From Ruegeria sp. THAF33 (GTDB lineage Bacteria; Pseudomonadota; Alphaproteobacteria; Rhodobacterales; Rhodobacteraceae): a DNA stretch of 64,000 nt. Position 1 is the stretch's first letter. The number at the start of each line of letters is the position of its first letter. The DNA lies in the NCBI RefSeq assembly GCF_009363615.1, contig NZ_CP045384.1, positions 2,230,501 through 2,294,500 on the forward strand, in the 5' to 3' direction. Shown here piece by piece: positions 56,113 to 64,000 of the stretch. The notes beneath the pieces are model-generated. The model did no database searches and was not told the origin of the DNA. It saw only the letters and a list, made by a program, of their open reading frames with translations. The translations under genes and the position numbers were made by a program.

Positions 56113-56751
56113 ATGCTGACCGCCATTATCGACTACGAAAGCGGCAACCTGCACTCGGCGGAAAAAGCGTTTCAGCGCATGGCGCAAGAGGTCGGCGCCG
56201 GAGAGGTTGTCGTCACCTCGGACGCGGATGTTGTGGCACGCGCCGATCGCTTGGTTCTGCCCGGCGACGGGGCGTTTCCGGCATGCGCTGCCGAATTGCG
56301 TGGGCACAAGGGCATCTATGACGCGATGGTCGAGGCGGTCGAACAGAAAGGCCGCCCGTTTCTGGGCATCTGTGTGGGGATGCAGTTGATGGCAACCAAG
56401 GGCCATGAATACAGCGAAACGGATGGTCTGGGCTGGATTGCCGGCGATGTCGTCAGGATCGAGCCGTCAGACACATCGCTGAAAGTGCCCCATATGGGCT
56501 GGAACGATCTTGTTCTGGACAGCGATCACCCGGTGTTCAACGGGGTGAAATCCGGCGATCACACCTATTTCGTCCACTCGTACCACTTCCGGGTGTCCGA
56601 CCCGGCACAGCGATTGGCTTATGTGGACTACGGGCAGGAGGTCACGGCCGTGATTGGCCGTGACACGATGGTTGGAATGCAGTTTCACCCCGAGAAAAGC
56701 CAGGACGTCGGCCTGCGCATGCTGGGAAACTTCCTAACCTGGAAACCCTGA
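56113..56751 (+). CDS. hisH: Imidazole glycerol phosphate synthase subunit HisH
   Basis: 212 residues, class I glutamine amidotransferase. Nucleophile Cys87 in FLGICVGMQLM and the His/Glu pair in MQFHPEKSQDVG. Supplies ammonia to HisF (found later in this window). Begins directly after hisB. Confidence 0.95.
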   Translation: MLTAIIDYESGNLHSAEKAFQRMAQEVGAGEVVVTSDADVVARADRLVLPGDGAFPACAAELRGHKGIYDAMVEAVEQKGRPFLGICVGMQLMATKGHEYSETDGLGWIAGDVVRIEPSDTSLKVPHMGWNDLVLDSDHPVFNGVKSGDHTYFVHSYHFRVSDPAQRLAYVDYGQEVTAVIGRDTMVGMQFHPEKSQDVGLRMLGNFLTWKP

Positions 56752-56754
56752 GGC

Positions 56755-57156
56755 TTACTGAACACGCGTCCAGGTTTGACCGCGACAGATAAGACCGCCC
56801 GCCACGCATCCCTTGACGGTCAGTTTGTTCTGGCCGTCCAGTGACATTTTCGAATTGTAGGTTTTGTCCCGGTCCGGTGCCCAGATCTTGCCGCTGTCAT
56901 AGCTTCCGCCGCCATCGGGCACCATGTCCCAAATGATCTGTTTGCCCAGGTTTTCATATTCCAACTGCTCGTTGCCATCCGCATCAAAGGCGCTGTCGAT
57001 GGTTCCGCAGATCGCACTGCCGCATCCGGAAATCGTCACGTGCAGATAGCCGCCGGTATCACCGGGTGCAGTCTTCCACAGACCGTCGACGGGATCCGCA
57101 GCCATCGCGCTGGTCGCAAGAAACATCAAACCCGCTGCAAACGTAAATTTCTTCAT
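56755..57156 (-). CDS. Exported DUF2147 protein
   Basis: 133 residues. A signal peptide (KKFTFAAGLMFLATSAMA) precedes the DUF2147 region starting DPVDGLWKTAPG with the pattern GLWxT and the later GCVAGGLICRGQTW. Likely periplasmic. It lies opposite to the histidine genes, between hisH and hisA. Function unknown. Confidence 0.82.
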   Translation of the reverse strand: MKKFTFAAGLMFLATSAMAADPVDGLWKTAPGDTGGYLHVTISGCGSAICGTIDSAFDADGNEQLEYENLGKQIIWDMVPDGGGSYDSGKIWAPDRDKTYNSKMSLDGQNKLTVKGCVAGGLICRGQTWTRVQ

Positions 57157-57290
57157 GATGGTCTCCCTGTTTTGATGGCAGTCTGACCCGGCAGCCAGCT
57201 GCGGGCAAGAATGACCCAGCGTCGCGTTGCATCCCCTGCCCCGCCTGTGCGATATCCCGCGCGTGCAACACAGATATAGGGCCGCCCGAC

Positions 57291-58013
57291 ATGATCCTCT
57301 ACCCCGCCATCGACCTCAAAGACGGCAATGCCGTGCGCCTGCTGCGTGGTGAAATGGACAAGGCCACCGTGTTCAACGAAGACCCCGCCGCGCAGGCCCG
57401 CGCCTTTGTCGAGGCCGGGTGCGAGTGGCTGCATCTGGTCGATCTGAACGGCGCTTTTGCAGGTGAGCCGGTCAACGCCGCCCCGGTCGAGGCGATTCTG
57501 AAAGCCTGCGACGTGCCCGCGCAATTGGGTGGCGGCATCCGCGACATGGCCACCATCGAGACCTGGATCGACAAAGGTCTGGCCCGCGTGATTCTGGGCA
57601 CGGTCGCGGTCGAGAACCCCGATCTGGTGCGCGAAGCGGCCAAAGCCTTTCCTGGCAAGGTCGCCGTGGGCATCGACGCGCGCAACGGTCTGGTTGCCAC
57701 CAAGGGTTGGGCCGAAGAAACCGACGTTCAGGTAACGGATCTGGCCCGCAGCTTCGAAGACGCGGGCGTAGCCGCGATCATATACACCGACATCAACCGG
57801 GACGGCGCGATGCAGGGCCCCAATGTCGAGGCCACCGCAGAGCTTGCCAAATCGGTCGATATTCCGGTCATCGCATCTGGCGGCGTGTCCTCGATCGCCG
57901 ATCTGATCGCCCTGCGCGATTGTGGCGCAGCTTTGAACGGTGCCATTTCCGGCCGCGCGCTTTATGATGGAGCGATTGATCTGAAAGAGGCTCTGACCAC
58001 GCTCAGAGGATAG
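57291..58013 (+). CDS. hisA: Phosphoribosylformimino-imidazolecarboxamide isomerase HisA
   Basis: 240 residues, (beta-alpha)8 barrel. Asp8 in [14 protein letters not shown] and a second catalytic Asp near 129 in AVGIDARNG, with phosphate loops GGGIRDM and SGGVSSI. Fourth histidine step. Follows its own short upstream gap after the DUF2147 gene. Confidence 0.95.
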   Translation: MILYPAIDLKDGNAVRLLRGEMDKATVFNEDPAAQARAFVEAGCEWLHLVDLNGAFAGEPVNAAPVEAILKACDVPAQLGGGIRDMATIETWIDKGLARVILGTVAVENPDLVREAAKAFPGKVAVGIDARNGLVATKGWAEETDVQVTDLARSFEDAGVAAIIYTDINRDGAMQGPNVEATAELAKSVDIPVIASGGVSSIADLIALRDCGAALNGAISGRALYDGAIDLKEALTTLRG

Positions 58014-58017
58014 CTTT

Positions 58018-58482
58018 ATGTTTCATTCGCCGGTAAAGCGTTCCGAACTGTCCGCGCACAGCCTGCTGAACGAACGGTTCAAAACCGGCGACTTTCTGGA
58101 CTGCTTCAGTGTTGAATCCAATCTTCCGCCGCGCCGGGCCGCGGAAATCATCACCGCGTTCCCCGGATGGGCGATGGCACTGGTTCGGCTGCGCGGCCTG
58201 CTGGTGACACCCTTTGGCCTCAGCACGACAGGCCCGGATGCCGGCGACAAGCTGGGGATCTTCCCGGTCGAACATGATGGCAGGACCGAGGTGATCGCAG
58301 GATTCAATGATCGCCACCTGGATTTCCGGGTTTCCGTCCTGTCGGAAAACGGCCGCATCTCGCTGGCCACGTGGGTCCGACGCCATAACCTTGGCGGGCG
58401 CCTGTACCTGGCTGCGATCCTGCCATTTCACATCCTGATCGCGCGAAACGCGCTTGCACGTGTGAAAAGCGCAAGCACATGA
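58018..58482 (+). CDS. DUF2867 protein
   Basis: 154 residues. RGLLVTPFGLSTTG and HLDFRVSVL and HNLGGRLYLAAILPFHILIAR match the DUF2867 family, related to START/SRPBCC folds. No assigned role. It begins four bases after the hisA stop, so it is probably co-transcribed with hisA. Confidence 0.78.
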   Translation: MFHSPVKRSELSAHSLLNERFKTGDFLDCFSVESNLPPRRAAEIITAFPGWAMALVRLRGLLVTPFGLSTTGPDAGDKLGIFPVEHDGRTEVIAGFNDRHLDFRVSVLSENGRISLATWVRRHNLGGRLYLAAILPFHILIARNALARVKSAST

Positions 58483-58493
58483 CCCAAAAGGTC

Positions 58494-58940
58494 TTAACCC
58501 GCGGCCGCAGCGGTCAACTTGGCGAGCGCACCGCGCATCTTCTCGATGACTGGTGACTTTTCGACGTCATCCAGCTCGTCCATCGTTTCCTTGGGGTCTT
58601 CATAGGCCAACCAGACCTGACCGTTCCCATCCTCATACGCCTGCACCTTGAGCGGCAGGAACAACCCTGCACGCGGATCGATCTGCATGGCCGGCGTGCC
58701 CAGCGCAGGATTGCCGAAAATCAGCACTTGATTGGCCGGGATGGGCGTACCGACCTTTTCCGCCCCGGCCGCGTGGTCGATACGGGCGAAGACAGTGGCC
58801 CCTGCGTTGCCAACCGCCGCTTCCAGCGCATCCAGCGCCTCGGCTACGGATTTGTTCGTTTGAACTTTGATGATGTCGTCAGCCATGGCGGCCAAAGCCC
58901 CTCCGAGCGAAAAAATTGAAGCAAGTATCAAGCTACGCAT
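58494..58940 (-). CDS. Exported DUF302 protein
   Basis: 148 residues with signal peptide (SLILASIFSLGGALAAMA). The rest is a DUF302 domain (VFARIDHAAGAEKVG, VLIFGNPALGTPAM, QVWLAYEDPK). Periplasmic. Opposite to the histidine genes. Function unknown. Confidence 0.83.
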   Translation of the reverse strand: MRSLILASIFSLGGALAAMADDIIKVQTNKSVAEALDALEAAVGNAGATVFARIDHAAGAEKVGTPIPANQVLIFGNPALGTPAMQIDPRAGLFLPLKVQAYEDGNGQVWLAYEDPKETMDELDDVEKSPVIEKMRGALAKLTAAAAG

Positions 58941-59157
58941 GTCGGTATTCCTTCTGTAATATTCACTCCAATTCTCACAGGTTTTGGAAATCTGACAATC
59001 ACAAGTCTGGCATCAGCAAAGCTTTGCCAGAATTGAAGGCGCCCATTTTACCCTTGCTTTCGAGAACAATCCGACCAGAAGCCAAACATTTTACTGTGTT
59101 GAGCCATAATTCGGGCGGAATCCCCGCTTAACTCCTTCGTCAAACACAACAACCCGG
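58941..59157. other. Short gap before the fused transporter gene
   Basis: About 215 bases, divergent promoters of the DUF302 and the fused gene expected. No structure noticed. Confidence 0.35.
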
Positions 59158-61389
59158 GTGGCAAACGTGAGTATTTCCAACCTAGACGTTCCCAAGACGT
59201 CCAGATTCGGATCAGCAACCATTGCGATCTTCTGCGCGGCGATTTTCACGAGCGCCAGTCTGCTGTTCTTTGTCCAGCCGCTTTTTGCCAAACTGGTTCT
59301 TCCAAAAATCGGCGGCGCCCCGGCGGTCTGGACGACCGCAATGCTGTTTTTTCAAGTGGTGTTGATACTCGGGTATGTGTACGCGCACCTGTTGACCAAG
59401 TTTCTGCCTTTGCGCTGGCAGATCATCGCCCATTTTGCCTTTTGGGTGGCGGCGCTGACTTTCCTGCCGCTGTCCACCAGCGAAAGCTGGAGCTATGACG
59501 CCTCGACCTCGACCGCGCTGCAAACGCTTGGCCTGTTCGCCGTAGGTGTGGGTGTACCTTTTGCGGTATTGTCGGCAAATGCGCCCCTGTTGCAGGCCTG
59601 GTACGCCAGGTCGGGCGGGCCTTCGGCGGATGATCCGTATTTCCTTTACAGCGCCAGCAATATCGGATCCTTGCTGGCGTTGTTGGCCTTCCCCCTGGTT
59701 GCGGATCCATTTTTTGGCGCGGCCGAGATCAGCCGTGCCTGGCTGGTCGGCTTCGTGCTGTTCGGCGCGCTTTTGCTTAGCAGTGGCATGATCGCCTTGC
59801 GGGGATCACGGCACACGAATCCGTCGGCCCAAACGGCGCTCAAGGCCAGTTTCCCGACCCTGCGGCAGATCGCTGTCTGGGTGTTCGTCGCCTTCATCCC
59901 CTCTTCCTTGATGCTGTCCTTCACAACGCGGGTCAGCACGGATCTGGGTGCTCTCCCCTTGATCTGGGTCGTTCCGCTGGCGGTCTATATCCTGTCCTTC
60001 ATCGTCGCGTTTGCCAAATGGAAACACCTGACGTTGGACGCCTTGAACCTGCCCATGCTGGCGGCGCTGGCGGCGGGTGTCGTACTGGTGTCCAAGGTGG
60101 TCAGCGAGCATGACGCGCCGGTGGTTATTCTGCTCTATGTCCCGGTGCTGTTCATCATCGCCCTTTTTGCGCACCGCCTGCTGTACGACATGCGCCCATC
60201 CGCCGAGCAATTGACAGTGTTCTACATCGCCCTTTCCATGGGCGGAGCAATTGGTGGGCTGTTCAATTCGATCGTTGCGCCGATTGCCTTCACACGTGAG
60301 TTGGAGGCGCCAATCACCATGATCCTGGCCGGAGGATTGTTTCTTGTCCGCGCTCCGGGATTTGCCGTTCGCCATGTCATCATGGGCATCGCGGCAAGTG
60401 TTTTCATCCTCGTCATCGCAGGTGCGACACGCGGCGTCGCAGCCCTGAGCGCGGATATCCCGCGTGCAGGTGCCCTGTTCGCGCTGATATTCGCGGTGCT
60501 GTACCTGTTTCGGGCACAGGCCATGCGTATCCCTGTGGTTCTTACCGTCGTTCTGCTGCCCGCATTTGCGGTAAAGAACAATCCGGTGTTTGAAGATCGC
60601 AGCTTTTTCGGCGTGCATTCGGTGTATTCAAGCGAGGGCTACCGTGTCTACAAGAACGGCACCACGGTGCATGGCTGGCAACGCGAATCCGAATATGGCG
60701 CTCGGCCCACTCCGCTGTCCTATTATCACCCCGAAGGACCGATGGCGCAGGTCATCACGTCGGACTTCGGCAAGCAATCCGACAGCATCGGAATTGTAGG
60801 TCTTGGAACAGGTGCACTGGCCTGCTATCGGCAGCCTGCGCAAAACTGGGACTTCTTCGAGATCGACGCGACCGTTGACCAGATCGCACGCGACCCTTCG
60901 CTGTTCACCTATCTGTCGGAATGCACGCCCGATTCCGAAACCCATCTGGGTGACGCCCGAATCGTTCTGAAGCAAAAGCCTTTTGCCTTCGATATCCTGG
61001 TTTTGGATGCGTACAGCTCGGACGCGATTCCGCTTCACTTGATCACACGCGAGGCGGTGGAGATGTATACCAGCCGCCTCGCCGATGATGGGGTTTTGGT
61101 GTTCCACATCACAAACCGGTTCTACGATCTGGTCCTGCCTTTGGCCCGAATTGCCGACAGTTTGAACCTGACCGCTGCGCATCAGCGGCTGGCCGTGGGT
61201 GAAGAGCAGGTTGAAACCGGAGCCGCCACCAGCAGCGTTGTGATCCTGAGCCCCGACAAATCCCGAATTGAGAGTTTTGCGCAGGATGGCAACTGGCAAA
61301 TCGTCGAAACCGACGGCGCGCTGCCATGGACCGATGACAAGGCAAACCTGCTTTCGGCACTGAAGCTGCTGAAGAACCGGGATCACTAA
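59158..61389 (+). CDS. Fused membrane/spermidine-synthase-like protein
   Basis: 743 residues. About twelve to fourteen transmembrane segments fill residues 15-480 (an MFS-like or fused-MFS spermidine synthase N-terminus). The C-terminal 250 residues form a spermidine synthase-like Rossmann domain with [15 protein letters not shown] and [19 protein letters not shown]. Substrate unknown. Starts at GTG, with another GTG three codons later, neither having a strong ribosome-binding site. It stands between hisA and hisF but has no role in histidine synthesis. Confidence 0.8.
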   Translation: MANVSISNLDVPKTSRFGSATIAIFCAAIFTSASLLFFVQPLFAKLVLPKIGGAPAVWTTAMLFFQVVLILGYVYAHLLTKFLPLRWQIIAHFAFWVAALTFLPLSTSESWSYDASTSTALQTLGLFAVGVGVPFAVLSANAPLLQAWYARSGGPSADDPYFLYSASNIGSLLALLAFPLVADPFFGAAEISRAWLVGFVLFGALLLSSGMIALRGSRHTNPSAQTALKASFPTLRQIAVWVFVAFIPSSLMLSFTTRVSTDLGALPLIWVVPLAVYILSFIVAFAKWKHLTLDALNLPMLAALAAGVVLVSKVVSEHDAPVVILLYVPVLFIIALFAHRLLYDMRPSAEQLTVFYIALSMGGAIGGLFNSIVAPIAFTRELEAPITMILAGGLFLVRAPGFAVRHVIMGIAASVFILVIAGATRGVAALSADIPRAGALFALIFAVLYLFRAQAMRIPVVLTVVLLPAFAVKNNPVFEDRSFFGVHSVYSSEGYRVYKNGTTVHGWQRESEYGARPTPLSYYHPEGPMAQVITSDFGKQSDSIGIVGLGTGALACYRQPAQNWDFFEIDATVDQIARDPSLFTYLSECTPDSETHLGDARIVLKQKPFAFDILVLDAYSSDAIPLHLITREAVEMYTSRLADDGVLVFHITNRFYDLVLPLARIADSLNLTAAHQRLAVGEEQVETGAATSSVVILSPDKSRIESFAQDGNWQIVETDGALPWTDDKANLLSALKLLKNRDH

Positions 61390-61496
61390 GCCCCCCGCTC
61401 CGCCCATGGCCCGTGCTACCAGGGCCGTGGGCGGCAAAACGTCTGTGGCATCGGCGGCGCTTTGCCGGTAAAGGTCCGGCAACGAAGGACGATCAG

Positions 61497-62258
61497 ATGC
61501 TGAAAACCCGGATTATTCCTTGCCTTGATGTTGCCGATGGCCGCGTGGTCAAAGGCGTGAATTTTGTCGGTCTGCGCGATGCGGGCGATCCCGTGGAATC
61601 GGCCAAGGCGTATGACGCCGCAGGCGCGGACGAAATCTGTTTTCTGGATATCCACGCAACCCACGAAAACCGCGGCACCATGTTCGATGTGGTACAGCGC
61701 ACGGCCGAGCAGTGCTTTGTACCTCTGACAGTCGGCGGCGGGGTTCGCACCAAGGATGATGTCCGCGCCCTGTTGCTGGCGGGGGCAGACAAGGTCAGCT
61801 TCAACTCGGCAGCCGTTGCCAATCCCGACGTGATCGCGGAATCAGCAGATCAATTCGGCAGCCAGTGCATCGTCTGCGCCATCGACGCCAAGACGGTCAG
61901 CCCCGGAAAGTGGGAGATTTTCACGCATGGCGGCCGCAAGCCAACAGGTATTGATGCGGTCGAATTCGCAAAAACCGTTGTCGCCAAAGGCGCCGGAGAA
62001 ATCCTGCTGACCTCGATGGACCGCGACGGCACCAAGGCTGGCTTCAACCTGCCCCTGACCCGAGCGATTTCCGATGCAGTGGACGTGCCCGTAATCGCAA
62101 GCGGCGGTGTCGGCAATCTGGATCATCTGGTCGAAGGCGTCACCCAAGGTGGCGCAAGTGCGGTGCTTGCAGCCTCGATCTTCCATTTCGGAGAATACAC
62201 GATCCGCGAAGCCAAGGAACACATGGCCGCCGCAGGCATTCCGATGAGGCTGACATGA
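61497..62258 (+). CDS. hisF: Imidazole glycerol phosphate synthase subunit HisF
   Basis: 253 residues, (beta-alpha)8 barrel. Asp11 in [13 protein letters not shown] and [10 protein letters not shown] and [10 protein letters not shown]. Uses ammonia from HisH to make IGP and AICAR. ATG follows a GGACGA-like ribosome-binding site; the next gene hisE overlaps its stop (ATGA). Confidence 0.96.
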   Translation: MLKTRIIPCLDVADGRVVKGVNFVGLRDAGDPVESAKAYDAAGADEICFLDIHATHENRGTMFDVVQRTAEQCFVPLTVGGGVRTKDDVRALLLAGADKVSFNSAAVANPDVIAESADQFGSQCIVCAIDAKTVSPGKWEIFTHGGRKPTGIDAVEFAKTVVAKGAGEILLTSMDRDGTKAGFNLPLTRAISDAVDVPVIASGGVGNLDHLVEGVTQGGASAVLAASIFHFGEYTIREAKEHMAAAGIPMRLT

Positions 62259-62572
62259 GCATTCTGCACGACCTTGCTGCCACGATTGAGGCGCGCAAAG
62301 GGGCTGACCCCGATTCAAGCTGGACAGCCAAGCTGCTTGCAAAGGGTCCCGAGAAATGCGCCGAGAAATTTGGTGAAGAAGCCATCGAAGCCATCATCGA
62401 AGCCACGAAGGGCGATCAGGCCAAGCTGACCGCCGAAGCAGCAGACGTGCTGTATCACCTGCTGGTCATGCTGGCCGCCCGAGACGTGGCGCTGGAGGAT
62501 GTTCTGGCCGAACTTGCGCACCGTCAGGGCATCAGCGGCATTGCTGAAAAGGCAGCCCGCCCCAAAGGGTAA
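62255..62572 (+). CDS. hisE: Phosphoribosyl-ATP pyrophosphatase HisE
   Basis: 105 residues, MazG-like all-helical fold ([18 protein letters not shown] and [16 protein letters not shown] give the Glu/Asp metal site). Second step of histidine synthesis. Overlaps hisF by ATGA. Confidence 0.95.
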   Translation: MSILHDLAATIEARKGADPDSSWTAKLLAKGPEKCAEKFGEEAIEAIIEATKGDQAKLTAEAADVLYHLLVMLAARDVALEDVLAELAHRQGISGIAEKAARPKG

Positions 62573-62641
62573 CGGCCGGGTTCCGCGCCGCCGCAACGGC
62601 CGCTATACTCGGGCGTCAGAATGGCAGGCCGAGGGCGCGAC

Positions 62642-63214
62642 ATGATCCGAATTTTGATGCTTGTGGCAACGCTTGCCATCGTTGCGGCATGTGCGGCGCC
62701 TCCCCCCTCGACCGGGGATGAGGTACAACGCCTGACAGCCGAGATTCAGCGTCTTGGCCCGGATATCGATCCGGAAGAAGCCCGCCGGGCGGCGCAAGTC
62801 GCCTATTCCTATACCGCGCAGCTGGTGGAAGAATACCAGATCACCGACCCGCCGCTGATCCACAATGCGAAGGTCAACAAGGGATTGCGCCCGCGTGGTC
62901 TGTGCTGGCATTGGGCCGAGGATATCGAGCGTCGTCTGAAACAGGAAAACTTCCAGACGCTGGAATTGCACCGCGCCATCGCCAACGCCGACAATCCGCT
63001 GAGGATCGACCACAGCACCGCGATTATCAGTCGCAAGGGAGAAACGCTCTATGAGGGCGTCGTGCTGGACCCGTGGCGCTATGGCGGGGTGTTGTTCTGG
63101 TCACCTCTGGTCGAGGATACCCGATATGAGTGGGTCCCTCGGGACGTGGTGCTGGAAAAACGACGACAGGAACAGGTTGCCCGCCTGAAACCCTATCAGC
63201 CAGCAACGCCCTAA
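62642..63214 (+). CDS. Unknown lipoprotein
   Basis: 190 residues. Signal peptide ends in VAAC with the Cys at 17. The mature part has a Glu/Arg-rich segment and RGLCWHWAEDIERRL, then STAIISRKGETLYEGVVLDPW; no family named. GAGGG lies before the ATG. Probably outer-membrane or periplasmic. It may be co-transcribed with hisFE. Confidence 0.7.
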   Translation: MIRILMLVATLAIVAACAAPPPSTGDEVQRLTAEIQRLGPDIDPEEARRAAQVAYSYTAQLVEEYQITDPPLIHNAKVNKGLRPRGLCWHWAEDIERRLKQENFQTLELHRAIANADNPLRIDHSTAIISRKGETLYEGVVLDPWRYGGVLFWSPLVEDTRYEWVPRDVVLEKRRQEQVARLKPYQPATP

Positions 63215-63681
63215 AGCTTGGACGAGATGATCCCGGTGGAAAACCCACCCATGCGTAGCTCGCCAAACAGGCGCTGATACTCGATCTTCGGACAGCGGTT
63301 CATCACGACGTCCACACCGCGGGCCTTGGCCTTGGCTGCCGCTTCAGGGTGTTCAACCCCGATTTGCATCCAGATCGTTCCGAGGGACGGGAACACCTCC
63401 AACGCTTCGTCCACAATGGGCGGCACGGATTCGGACCGTCGGAAGATGTCTACCATGTCCACGGGTTCGGATATCTCCGAAAGGCTGCCGCGTACCCTTT
63501 GGCCAAACAGGTCTTTCCCGGCATGGCCCGGATTGACCGGGATCACGTTGAACCCTTTCAACGACAGGTAGCGGGCGACGTAATAGCTGGGCCGCACCGG
63601 GTTCATGGACACTCCGACAACGGCAACGGTCTTGGTGCGTTGCAGAATGGCTCTCAGCTGCTGATCGGAATAGTCTGGCAT
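63211..63681 (-). CDS. CoA-binding domain protein
   Basis: 156 residues. A Rossmann CoA-binding fold: VAVVGVSMNPVRPSYYVARY, VNPGHAGKDLFG and IGVEHPEAAAKAKARGVDVVMNRCPKIEY. Members bind CoA; no catalysis shown. Its end overlaps the lipoprotein stop by four bases. Convergent with it. Confidence 0.87.
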   Translation of the reverse strand: MPDYSDQQLRAILQRTKTVAVVGVSMNPVRPSYYVARYLSLKGFNVIPVNPGHAGKDLFGQRVRGSLSEISEPVDMVDIFRRSESVPPIVDEALEVFPSLGTIWMQIGVEHPEAAAKAKARGVDVVMNRCPKIEYQRLFGELRMGGFSTGIISSKL

Positions 63682-63715
63682 GCCCTATCCTTAGCAGGGT
63701 TCCAAAAAGAAAAAA

Positions 63716-63737
63716 GCGCCCAAGAAGCCTTGGGCGC
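63716..63737 (-). terminator. Intrinsic terminator on the minus strand
   Basis: A 9-bp stem (63737-63729 with 63724-63716) with a 4-base loop, followed on the minus strand by a T-rich tract (63715-63704). It lies downstream of the gene that ends at 63878 and upstream of the CoA-binding gene. Confidence 0.75.
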
Positions 63738-63763
63738 CAGTTGTTGGAACGAGGGACAGTGAA

Positions 63764-63796
63764 ATGACCCGCGGCAGTTCCATTCCGCGGTCATTG
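63764..63796. repeat. Imperfect inverted repeat
   Basis: 11 pairs with one bulged base (63764-63775 with 63786-63796) between the two minus-strand genes. Could add to termination or bind a regulator; nothing decides. Confidence 0.4.
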
Positions 63797-63877
63797 TGAC
63801 ATTTAGGCATATATTTGGTAAAAAAAAGAGGGGCAGCGCATTTTTGTGATGACTCTTCACAATTAGCTGATTCTCGC

Positions 63878-64000
63878 TTACTCTCGATAAAGGATTGCCG
63901 GCCAGTTTTCTTCAGCCAACTCAATGTATTCTGCCTGATCCTGCTGCCAGATTTCCTCGATCTCGATCGAGTGCGTCAGGTACAGACGACCATCCACGAC
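63878..64000 (-). CDS. Unknown protein, C-terminal end (partial)
   Basis: The last 40 codons of a minus-strand gene that begins beyond the window. The tail is acidic and Trp/Tyr-containing (IEIEEIWQQDQAEYIELAEE, then NWPAILYRE and stop). I do not recognise it. It is followed by the minus-strand terminator, which supports a real gene end here. Confidence 0.55.
   Translation of the reverse strand, partial: VVDGRLYLTHSIEIEEIWQQDQAEYIELAEENWPAILYRE

Overview
The window is chromosomal DNA of a GC-rich alphaproteobacterium, most likely a Rhodobacterales / Roseobacter-group bacterium (Ruegeria-like). This is inferred from the gene order (BolA, J-domain protein, cobS, cobT; a dcw cluster with DUF2484 genes between murC and murB; a DUF1127 gene divergent from mraZ), the protein styles and frequent stop/start overlaps. 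I see no prophage, insertion sequence, CRISPR array or plasmid backbone.

Layout: (1) 1-9.5 kb, plus strand: end of gatB, pepT, a DUF4177 protein, a cysteine synthase, bolA (minus), a J-domain protein, an A/T-richer insert holding a NYN-type RNase-like membrane protein and a Hint-domain protein, then cobS and cobT of aerobic cobaltochelatase. (2) 9.6-15 kb: Xaa-Pro aminopeptidase, DUF427 and DUF3179 proteins, a ClC channel. (3) 15.1-42.3 kb, minus strand: the division and cell-wall (dcw) cluster. In transcription order: mraZ, rsmH, ftsL, ftsI, murE, murF, mraY, an unknown membrane gene, murD, a break (lipoprotein and cupin genes on the same strand, a flavoprotein gene opposite), then ftsW, murG, murC, two DUF2484 genes, a small membrane gene, murB, ddl, ftsQ, ftsA, a secreted unknown, ftsZ, lpxC, bamD, recN. 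(4) 42.3-43.8 kb, regulatory RNA region: an intrinsic terminator in the mraZ leader (like sRNA UpsM of Rhodobacter sphaeroides) and, divergently, a DUF1127 gene followed by three tandem double-hairpin RNAs whose six loops all carry CCUCCUCCC (like the CcsR RNAs). (5) 43.8-54.2 kb: DUF1330 protein, UvrD-type helicase, a GGDEF diguanylate cyclase, an FMN hydroxyacid dehydrogenase, pyruvate carboxylase, a MAPEG protein, two identical tRNA-Gly(GCC) genes. (6) 54.2-64 kb: a GNAT protein, a stand-alone Lrp-type ligand domain, histidine genes hisB, hisH, hisA, hisF and hisE interleaved with small unknown genes and a fused transporter/spermidine-synthase-like gene, a lipoprotein, a CoA-binding protein and the end of an unknown gene.

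Functionally the core is envelope growth: lipid II synthesis (MurB-G, MraY, Ddl), the divisome (FtsL, I, W, Q, A, Z), outer-membrane assembly (LpxC, BamD), under a leader that can terminate early. The most notable non-coding feature is the CCUCCUCCC hairpin array. Its loops match the anti-Shine-Dalgarno end of 16S rRNA, so the RNAs could bind purine-rich ribosome-binding sites or other GGAGG sequences.
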